From NCBI GenBank assembly GCA_024206355.1, contig JAAGZM010000841.1:1-15362 (forward strand): a DNA stretch of 15,362 nucleotides, in the 5' to 3' direction. The position numbers and the translations under genes are program-made. This DNA comes from Gammaproteobacteria bacterium (GTDB lineage: Bacteria; Pseudomonadota; Gammaproteobacteria; Enterobacterales; GCA-2746155). Positions 1 through 6,590 of this stretch are shown here, piece by piece; within the stretch, counting starts at the first letter, position 1; each line of letters starts with the position of its first letter. Under the pieces are notes generated by a model. That model was given only the letters and a program-made list of their open reading frames with translations, had not been told where the DNA came from and did not search any database.

Positions 1-1961
1 GTTGCACTTTTATAGATGGGTTGTCTGACCTGTTCTGAACTGGGGGTTTTGATATTCCTTTTGGTTCGATAGAATTCCAGACATGATTGTTCAAATTCCA
101 AACCACAAAAATCCAAAATACGACGAACTTGTTTTTCCAAATCATCAACCACATCTTCGTGGCGTACTCTGAGAATAAAACCAGGTAATACCTTGTCCCA
201 ATGCTCCATTAATTTTAGATAGGAATTGTAATAGCGGCCAATCTCTTCAAGTCCATAAGTAAAGTCCTGTCCTTCACCAAACAGTTGCTTGAAACAACTA
301 AAACAACAGGCCATTGGTGAACGTCTGGCATCTATGATTTTGGCATTGGGCAGAATTAATTTGATCAATCCTATGTGCAGAAAATTATTAGGCATTTTAT
401 CGATAAAAAATGGAGCCTGTTCACGGTACACTCTGGTATCGTTGATAAACTGTTCACCAAATTTTGAAAAATATTTTTCATCAATCTCTGCTAGATTTCT
501 GGGGTAATTTGCTTCCTCTCCGACTTTACTGGTTGCTACTCTGCCACGCAGACGCATTGCCAAACCAAGGATATTGTGTAACTCCATCGTACCGTCGACC
601 TGAGAATGGGATGCCAGGATCTGTTCAAGCAAAGTAGATCCGGCTCTCGGTAACCCGACAATAAAAACCGGATCAGGCTGCTTGAAACCAAGGTATCTAC
701 GTCTATGAAATAATTCAGGGGTGCAGTATTTGATTTGTTGCTCAACCTGGAACTCAGTGAATTCTGCATTATAGCCGGTTTGTCGATGCTTGATTTCATT
801 TCCTTTTAGATAATACTTAAAGGCATCATCATATTGTTCACGATCTTCATAAGCTTTACCAATTGAGAAATAAAGGTGACACTTATCCGTATCCGACAAG
901 TTGTCATTGGTTAAAAACTTAAGAATATCTGCAATTTCCTGATTAGTGAAATGGTAGGTTTTAGAGTTGGCAAGACTCCAGTAAGCATCACCATATCCTT
1001 GCTTAAGTTGATATGCTTTCTGATAAGATTTTACCGCATTTTCAATATCACCTTTTGTTTTCAGTGCATGACCAAGTTGTAGATGAACGCCTGGACTGTC
1101 AGGTTCTTTTGCAATGGCTTTATTAAATAAAGCCACCCCTTGCTCAATTTGTCCTAATCCTGTTAACACACTTCCAAGAGCCAGCTGGTAGCTAAAGTTA
1201 TCAGGCTCTTTTTTGAGCAGATAATTAACCTGCTCATGGGCTTTGTGATATTTACCTAACTTGATAAGTAGATTTAAATATTGAGTACGTGCTAGTGGAT
1301 TGTTCGGCGCTAGTTCCACACAACTTTCAAGTAAAAATTCAGCGTCATCATAAATTTTGAGTTGAATACCTATTTCAGCCAATAAACGCATAGCTTCAAT
1401 ATTGTGTTTGTTATTCTGCAAATAATGACGACATAACTGTTCAGCTTTCAGAAAAGCTCCATCATGTAACATTTCAGTAACAGCAAGTAACTCTGCAGGC
1501 AATCGTTGCAATTGTTGCAATTGAGCTTGAACTTTTTGTAAGCTATCTTGCTGGTCTTCGGCCTTGAATATTTTTTGTAATGATTGCCAACTAGCTATGA
1601 GTGCAGGGTTAATTTTAACTGCCCGATTAAATGCTTTTTTTGCATCATCCTGTTGACCCATGGCAAGATAAATATGACCTTTTTCCTGACAGGCCCTTCC
1701 ATGTTCAGGAGCAATTTTTTGCAATCGTTGTATTGCCTCCAATGCCTGCTGCTGATTTTTGTTATAGCGATAGGCAACAGCAAGCAAGTAGAGTAACTGC
1801 GTCTGAGTTTTATCGTCAGGTGACTGTGTTAATTGCTGTTGACAGTCACTGATCGCTGCTGAAAATTGTGCTTGCTGTATTTTACTTTGAATCGCTTTCA
1901 ATGGAGACTCGATATAGTATTTTGTGATATTTATATTTACATTAAGTTGTTTGATAGCCAT
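1..1961 (-). CDS. TPR-repeat sulfotransferase family protein (3' end cut by window edge)
   Basis: The reading frame is open from an ATG at 1961 to base 1, about 653 codons, with no stop, so only the extreme C-terminus is missing. Residues about 20-370 are helical, TPR-like repeats, with units such as SYQLALGSVLTGLGQIEQG and GVHLQLGHALKTKGDIENA. From about residue 430 there is a PAPS-dependent sulfotransferase domain. The 5'-phosphosulfate loop GLPRAGSTLLEQIL starts at Gly436, the 3'-phosphate motif ARRSPMACCFSCF has Arg546-Arg547 and Ser548, and the conserved tail SSEQVRQPIYKSA lies just before the edge. The family transfers sulfate from PAPS to a hydroxyl or amine; the substrate cannot be told here. 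Nothing resembles a signal peptide, so a cytoplasmic location is likely. It follows the TonB receptor gene on the same strand, an arrangement I recall as common in marine Proteobacteria. The ATG has no good Shine-Dalgarno sequence and starts just after the receptor's terminator. Confidence 0.9.
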   Translation of the reverse strand, partial: MAIKQLNVNINITKYYIESPLKAIQSKIQQAQFSAAISDCQQQLTQSPDDKTQTQLLYLLAVAYRYNKNQQQALEAIQRLQKIAPEHGRACQEKGHIYLAMGQQDDAKKAFNRAVKINPALIASWQSLQKIFKAEDQQDSLQKVQAQLQQLQRLPAELLAVTEMLHDGAFLKAEQLCRHYLQNNKHNIEAMRLLAEIGIQLKIYDDAEFLLESCVELAPNNPLARTQYLNLLIKLGKYHKAHEQVNYLLKKEPDNFSYQLALGSVLTGLGQIEQGVALFNKAIAKEPDSPGVHLQLGHALKTKGDIENAVKSYQKAYQLKQGYGDAYWSLANSKTYHFTNQEIADILKFLTNDNLSDTDKCHLYFSIGKAYEDREQYDDAFKYYLKGNEIKHRQTGYNAEFTEFQVEQQIKYCTPELFHRRRYLGFKQPDPVFIVGLPRAGSTLLEQILASHSQVDGTMELHNILGLAMRLRGRVATSKVGEEANYPRNLAEIDEKYFSKFGEQFINDTRVYREQAPFFIDKMPNNFLHIGLIKLILPNAKIIDARRSPMACCFSCFKQLFGEGQDFTYGLEEIGRYYNSYLKLMEHWDKVLPGFILRVRHEDVVDDLEKQVRRILDFCGLEFEQSCLEFYRTKRNIKTPSSEQVRQPIYKSA

Positions 1962-1979
1962 TTGGCTAAAGATAATTAT

Positions 1980-2011
1980 AAAAAGACCGGTCTAAATAAG
2001 ACCGGCTTTTT
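1980..2011 (-). terminator. Rho-independent terminator after the TonB receptor gene, possibly bidirectional
   Basis: A 7-bp stem CCGGTCT/AGACCGG (1987-1993 with 1999-2005) closes a 5-nt loop and is flanked by A runs on the left and T runs on the right, so either strand gives a hairpin followed by T5. On the minus strand one extra G-U pair extends the stem. It lies 30 bp after the stop of the TonB receptor gene. Since the sulfotransferase ATG is only about 18 bp further on, the downstream gene depends on read-through or on its own very short leader. A TATAAT box (minus strand, 1975-1980) immediately follows. Confidence 0.75.
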
Positions 2012-2040
2012 ATGCTTTTATGTGTGAAGTGATTTAATAA

Positions 2041-4710
2041 TTAAAAGAAATCATAAGATATCCGCAAACCTACCTGACGAGGGCGATTAGTAACCACTTT
2101 AGGAGTGAACTGCTGACTATCAATATAAAGATTCGCTTTTTCATCGGTTATATTATTGATGAACAACTCTAGATTCCAATCACCATTTGTTATACCAAAG
2201 GTAATATTAGCGAGTATATAGCTATCCTGAATGTACCTTCCTCCTGCAAAGGTATCACCATTGATGTCTGAATAATTAACACCAAGATAGCTATCAGCCT
2301 CTCTCTGGATTGATAATCCTGTACCAGTTCCATAAACCAGCTCTGTAGTTTCTTCAAGTACATAGGCATCCATCTTCATACCAGCAAGTCTATCGCCAGT
2401 ATAACTAAAACCACCACGCACATAACCATTTAACTCATTTGAAATGTTGAAAAAGTATTCTGCCTGTAAATTTGCTGAAAAATCAGCGGAGTAAGGAAGT
2501 TTACTACCAACAGCAGGAGCGATCCCTGCAAGTTCAGGATTAATACTAGTCAATTCAGTATCGAGCAAACTGAAAGCACCACTAATGGTCAGGTTATCAC
2601 TTGCAACCCAGGTAAAGTCACCATCAATACCATAAATTTCAGCATCTCCCACATTATCGGTAAATACTAGGAAGCTGATATTAGTGGGATCAAAGCGCGA
2701 TGTTTGAAGATCTGTTATCTCAGACCAGTAATAGGTTGCATTAATCCTTAATTTATTATCAAGTAAAGTGGATTTAATACCTAATTCATAATTTTCCAAT
2801 GTATCCGTTGTTGAATATACGGGAATTCTAAATCCCTCAAATGCACCAGCTTGATTGCTCGCTAAACCACCACCAACACGGTTGGTGACTGGTGGTCTGA
2901 AACCCTCTGAATAGGTTGCGAATAACATCACATCATCTTGTATATGCCAGTCGAGTGATGCTTTAAAAATAGTATCATCAACGGTTAGGGTTCCATTATC
3001 ATCAAGCAAGGAAATATCCAGTTGACCGCTATCAATAGCTGCCATATAAGCTGCAGCGTCATCCTCACCAAAAAATGCTTCAAGTGCTGCCAGATCACCT
3101 TCACCAAAGGCACGCAATCTGCCACTGACATCTACAGTTGTCGTAGCGCCTTTAAAGGTATCTTCTATTTCATACCAACGGGCACCAATACTCGCAGTAA
3201 CCGTATCAGTAAGGTCATATTCAAACTGACCAAACACAGCGACCTGATCAATGGAATGGGTAACATCATTGGCAAAACTGATTTCAGACTCAAAAGGTCC
3301 ACCATTACTATTGATGCCCTCACTACCTGCTAGCATTCTGCCAAGACTTGTAAAAGATGGCAGATCAGTGTTACCCAGTTGGAATTTACCTACTGTTGAC
3401 AAATCTTGTTCATCTAAAAACACTCCTGCTGTTACCCGCCACTCTTTTTCAGCATCTGTTGTAATACGAAACTCGTGGGTCAAACGAGAAGTTGTAGTGC
3501 TTTCCTTGAAATATTTCGTTGGATCAGCGCAATAAGCATCAGCCTCATCATCTACCCAGTAATTACAAGCATAATAAGCAGCATACAATCCGCCATTGGT
3601 GTAGCCCGTATAATCGATTGTAGTATTGATTTCTCTATCAAGATAACCTCCGGTATACACAAAATCCAGATAATCTAAACGCCCTTCAAGGGTCCATGTA
3701 GATAAACCAAACTCATCATCGTTGTTATCCGGAAAAAAGCGATTAGTTGATGATTCACCAGCCAGATTTGGATCGTAGGCAAAGACACCTTCTGTACTCA
3801 AATTTTGTTGTGTGTGTTGAAACAGGATATCCCAGTCATCATTGATATTGTAGGATATGCCAAAACGTACTCCCGCATAAACAGCATCATTGGAATCTTT
3901 TTCAACGAGTCCATCGTTATTTGGCGCAGTTATTGGAATATCTTCAACATCAATAGTTTGTGCGTTGCCAATAACACCTCCTGAAATTCTGTCTATAACA
4001 ATAGTACTACCACCATAGCCACCATTATCTGGATCATTTAATATATTGTCTATCCAGCCCCCCTGTTGATCATTATATGCAGTAATTCTTACAGCAAGAT
4101 CATCAGTCAATACCAGATTAATGAAAGCTTGTGTAGAATTACTCATTTCCCCGCCACTGGTAGTATTGACTGTCACATCAAATCCTGCAGAAAATCCTGC
4201 ATGATCTGGTTTGTTAGAAATTAATCTGACTGTGCCTGACTGAGAGCTTGCGCCAAATAGAGTGCCTTGTGGCCCAGGTAGTACCTCGATACGCTGCATA
4301 TCTGCAGCATAGACATCCAGATTTCTACCCTGCATGGAAACTGGTTGCTCATCCAGGTAAAAAGCCACCGATGGTTGCAAAGCCTGCACAGTTCCAACAC
4401 AAATATTGGTCTGGTTTGTTGCAGCCCCGCGGATATAAATTTCATTCTGACCCGGACCAGTTCCCTGAAATACCACATTGGGTAGAAATTCTACGTATTC
4501 CTGGAAATTGTCAACACCAAGCTTTTCCATAGTTTCACCGGAAATTGCTGTAACACTAACAGGCACTTCCTGAATGGACTCCGAGCGTTTGGTTGCTGTA
4601 ATGATGATTGTTTCCAACCCAGAATTTTCGGTATCAGCTTCTTCAGCATATGTTACTGAAGTAGCAGCTAACGCAGTCAGGATGGCACAATTTAATTTAG
4701 AACGATTCAT
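2041..4710 (-). CDS. TonB-dependent outer-membrane receptor
   Basis: An 889-residue outer-membrane active transporter gated by TonB/ExbBD. A signal peptide covers residues 1-22 (hydrophobic ILTALAATSV, likely cut after YA). A TonB box, ETIIITATKR, spans residues 33-42. The plug domain follows at about 45-165, with VPVSVTAISGETMEKLG, EIYIRGA and the typical end GPQGTLFGASSQSGTVRLI. The remainder is a 22-strand barrel ending in the C-terminal aromatic signature RISYDFF. A putative extracellular loop carries a close Cys pair around ACNYWVDDEADAYC. The start is supported by AGGGGA 10 bp upstream (about 4721-4726). It is the large CirA/FecA-like class (iron complex or other substrate), much longer than BtuB (roughly 600 residues), and its ligand cannot be read from sequence. 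It lies 76 bp downstream of the BCCT transporter gene with no clear terminator between, so co-transcription is possible and a methylated amine or an associated nutrient is a reasonable but unproven ligand. Confidence 0.95.
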   Translation of the reverse strand: MNRSKLNCAILTALAATSVTYAEEADTENSGLETIIITATKRSESIQEVPVSVTAISGETMEKLGVDNFQEYVEFLPNVVFQGTGPGQNEIYIRGAATNQTNICVGTVQALQPSVAFYLDEQPVSMQGRNLDVYAADMQRIEVLPGPQGTLFGASSQSGTVRLISNKPDHAGFSAGFDVTVNTTSGGEMSNSTQAFINLVLTDDLAVRITAYNDQQGGWIDNILNDPDNGGYGGSTIVIDRISGGVIGNAQTIDVEDIPITAPNNDGLVEKDSNDAVYAGVRFGISYNINDDWDILFQHTQQNLSTEGVFAYDPNLAGESSTNRFFPDNNDDEFGLSTWTLEGRLDYLDFVYTGGYLDREINTTIDYTGYTNGGLYAAYYACNYWVDDEADAYCADPTKYFKESTTTSRLTHEFRITTDAEKEWRVTAGVFLDEQDLSTVGKFQLGNTDLPSFTSLGRMLAGSEGINSNGGPFESEISFANDVTHSIDQVAVFGQFEYDLTDTVTASIGARWYEIEDTFKGATTTVDVSGRLRAFGEGDLAALEAFFGEDDAAAYMAAIDSGQLDISLLDDNGTLTVDDTIFKASLDWHIQDDVMLFATYSEGFRPPVTNRVGGGLASNQAGAFEGFRIPVYSTTDTLENYELGIKSTLLDNKLRINATYYWSEITDLQTSRFDPTNISFLVFTDNVGDAEIYGIDGDFTWVASDNLTISGAFSLLDTELTSINPELAGIAPAVGSKLPYSADFSANLQAEYFFNISNELNGYVRGGFSYTGDRLAGMKMDAYVLEETTELVYGTGTGLSIQREADSYLGVNYSDINGDTFAGGRYIQDSYILANITFGITNGDWNLELFINNITDEKANLYIDSQQFTPKVVTNRPRQVGLRISYDFF

Positions 4711-4786
4711 AATTTTTGATTCCCCTAGTTATCTTCATTATGTTGGTTTTGCTTTTGCTTTATTATTACTATCTCATAAAAAAAAA

Positions 4787-6403
4787 TCAAACCTTTACTT
4801 CACTTTTAAGGTTTGTGTTCATAAATACATTCTTTCTTTCCTTATTCAGACCGATGACCAAACTCAAGGTTATTAACAATAAAACCACCGTAAAAGGTAA
4901 CCCAACCGTAATTGCAGCCGATTGCAAAGCACCCAATGCATTTTCGCCACCGCCATATAATAATACTGAGGCAATTATCCCCTGGGTAATCGCCCAAAAA
5001 ATACGTTGTACAACGGGAGCATCGGTTTTACCACCTGCCGTAATTGTATCTATTACCAGTGAACCTGAATCTGATGATGTCACAAAAAACACCAGCACCA
5101 GAATGATTGCCAATACCGAAGTGATTTGATCCAGAGGTACATTTTCCAACATCTGAAATAAAGCAAGAGATGTATCTGACATACCTGCAGAGAGCTCTCC
5201 GATATTGTTTTTTACCTGAGATATACCCCTGCCTCCAAAAACTGACATCCACAATAACGTCAGTAGTGTTGGAACAATTAATACGCCTAATAAAAATTCT
5301 CTAACAGTTCTTCCTTTGGATATTCTGGCAATAAACATACCCACAAAAGGTGACCAGGAAATCCACCAAGCCCAGTAAAAAATGGTCCAGCCATGGTAGA
5401 ACTTTTCATCTTCTCTACCAATCCAGTTGCTAAGCGGAACAATATGTTCAATGTAGCCAGAAATTGTTGTTCCAAGATCATTAATTACCACTGAGGTACC
5501 AGTGGTAATAATAAGAAAGATAAGTAAGATCAGTGCCAGAGACATATTGATATTACTGAGGATCCTTACTCCCCTGCTTAACCCTCTAAACACTGAAAAA
5601 GTTGCAATTGCTGTGACTACAAAAATAATGATGATCTGTAAAACAATTGTGTTTTCAATACCAGTTAAGAAGTGTAATCCTGCAGCTGCCTGTTTTGCAC
5701 CAAGTCCGAGAGAAGTCGCCAAACCAAATATTGTTGCAACAACAGCTACAGTATCAATAATATTCCCCGGGGCTTTCCAAACTTTTTCCCCAAAAAGCGG
5801 AAACAGGCAGGAGCGCAAAGTCAGGGGAAGTTGGCAATTAAATGCAAAAAATGCGAGAGAAAGACCAACGATAGCGTAGACTGACCAGGCATGGAATCCC
5901 CAATGAAACATGGTTGCACCCATAGCCGCAGCCGCTGCACCTGGATCATCTTTTTGGATATTAAATGGCGAGCCATACCACTGTGTATAGTATGCAACTG
6001 GCTCAGCCACACTGAAAAACATTAATCCAATACCCATTCCTGCTGAAAATAACATTGCAAACCAGGAAAGAGTTGAAAAATCTGGGCGTGTTTCGGTTCC
6101 ACCCAAACGTATTTTTCCAAAAGGTGAAACAATAATAAACAGACAGACCATTAAGATCAGGTTGATACCAATCATAAATAACCAGTCAAAGGTATTTATT
6201 GACCAGGCTTTGCTTGCTTCAAAAGCAACTCTTGCAGAGTCAGGAAAAATCAGTGTACCGAGTACAAATACTAGGATCAGTATTACTGAACTTAAAAAAA
6301 CCGGGTGATGCAGATCAAATCCGGACAATTGAATATTTTCTTCACCAATAACATGTGAAGTTTCATATATATACTGTTCGTTATCCTGCCTGTTGAAAGT
6401 CAT
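4787..6403 (-). CDS. BCCT-family betaine/choline/carnitine-type transporter
   Basis: An inner-membrane, probably Na+-coupled secondary transporter for quaternary ammonium compounds; 538 residues from the chosen ATG, usual for the family. About twelve hydrophobic segments begin after a short polar N-terminus at HHPVFLSSVILILVFV. The glycine-rich TM3 motif GMGIGLMFFSVAEPVAYY and the aromatic substrate box in TM8, WTIFYWAWWISWSPFVG, followed by MFIARISKGRTVREF, match the BCCT signature closely. GMGIG is the Na+-coupled, glycine-betaine-like form. I chose the ATG at 6403; the frame also extends to a TTG at 6433 (10 more residues), and neither has a strong ribosome site. It lies between the dimethylglycine dehydrogenase-like gene and the TonB receptor on the same strand, which fits import of betaine or dimethylglycine for demethylation. 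The C-terminus is short and lacks the long charged osmosensing tail of BetP, suggesting nutrient uptake rather than osmotic control. Confidence 0.95.
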   Translation of the reverse strand: MTFNRQDNEQYIYETSHVIGEENIQLSGFDLHHPVFLSSVILILVFVLGTLIFPDSARVAFEASKAWSINTFDWLFMIGINLILMVCLFIIVSPFGKIRLGGTETRPDFSTLSWFAMLFSAGMGIGLMFFSVAEPVAYYTQWYGSPFNIQKDDPGAAAAAMGATMFHWGFHAWSVYAIVGLSLAFFAFNCQLPLTLRSCLFPLFGEKVWKAPGNIIDTVAVVATIFGLATSLGLGAKQAAAGLHFLTGIENTIVLQIIIIFVVTAIATFSVFRGLSRGVRILSNINMSLALILLIFLIITTGTSVVINDLGTTISGYIEHIVPLSNWIGREDEKFYHGWTIFYWAWWISWSPFVGMFIARISKGRTVREFLLGVLIVPTLLTLLWMSVFGGRGISQVKNNIGELSAGMSDTSLALFQMLENVPLDQITSVLAIILVLVFFVTSSDSGSLVIDTITAGGKTDAPVVQRIFWAITQGIIASVLLYGGGENALGALQSAAITVGLPFTVVLLLITLSLVIGLNKERKNVFMNTNLKSEVKV

Positions 6404-6444
6404 TAAAGAAAAACTTGATATATTGGCTAACAATACGCCAATTA

Positions 6445-6502
6445 AATGTCCCCTGTATATTATTTGTTATTAGATTATAACAAATAATATACAGGGGACA
6501 TT
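6445..6502. repeat. Perfect 26-bp inverted repeat with 6-nt loop
   Basis: Arms 6445-6470 and 6477-6502 are exact reverse complements (26 of 26) around the loop TAGATT. The arm begins AATGTCCCCTGTATATTATT. It sits in the gap between the dehydrogenase stop (6591) and the transporter start (6403), with no T run after either arm, so it is not a standard intrinsic terminator. A second, looser pair TGGCT/AGCCA flanks it (6424-6428 and 6503-6507). It could be an mRNA-stabilising hairpin or a small mobile repeat. Confidence 0.85.
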
Positions 6503-6520
6503 AGCCACTCTGGAGTTATA

Positions 6521-6590
6521 ACAGCGACCTGTTATGTTTCAGAAACGACGTTTGCAATAATAATTGCGACCTTGCAGTTATGTTTTCAGA
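6521..6590. promoter_or_regulatory. Candidate operator: repeated GCGACCT boxes upstream of the transporter gene
   Basis: Two similar boxes, GCGACCTGTTATGTTTCAGA (from 6524) and GCGACCT...AGTTATGTTTTCAGA (from 6566), start 42 bp apart, about four helical turns. Between them is the inverted repeat GCAAT-AATA-ATTGC (6554-6567). AraC-type activators bind tandem boxes on one DNA face, so this may be a site for the GbdR-like regulator in this window. No clear -10/-35 pair was found. Inference from pattern only. Confidence 0.3.

Noticed and set aside
3022..3678. Three overlapping plus-strand frames of 67-103 codons inside the TonB receptor
   Set aside because: Antisense shadows of the receptor's codon usage; no domain and no start signals.
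2041..4710. TonB receptor as the vitamin B12 receptor BtuB, to supply the methyltransferase
   Set aside because: It is far longer than BtuB and shows no BtuB-specific pattern that I can recognise; ligand left open.
4574..5129. Plus-strand open frames overlapping the start of the TonB receptor gene and the end of the BCCT gene
   Set aside because: They are antisense to two strongly supported genes, have no ribosome site and give no recognisable protein.
6445..6502. The palindrome as an intrinsic terminator of the dehydrogenase gene
   Set aside because: No T run follows either arm and the stem is AT-rich in its upper half, so termination is not supported.
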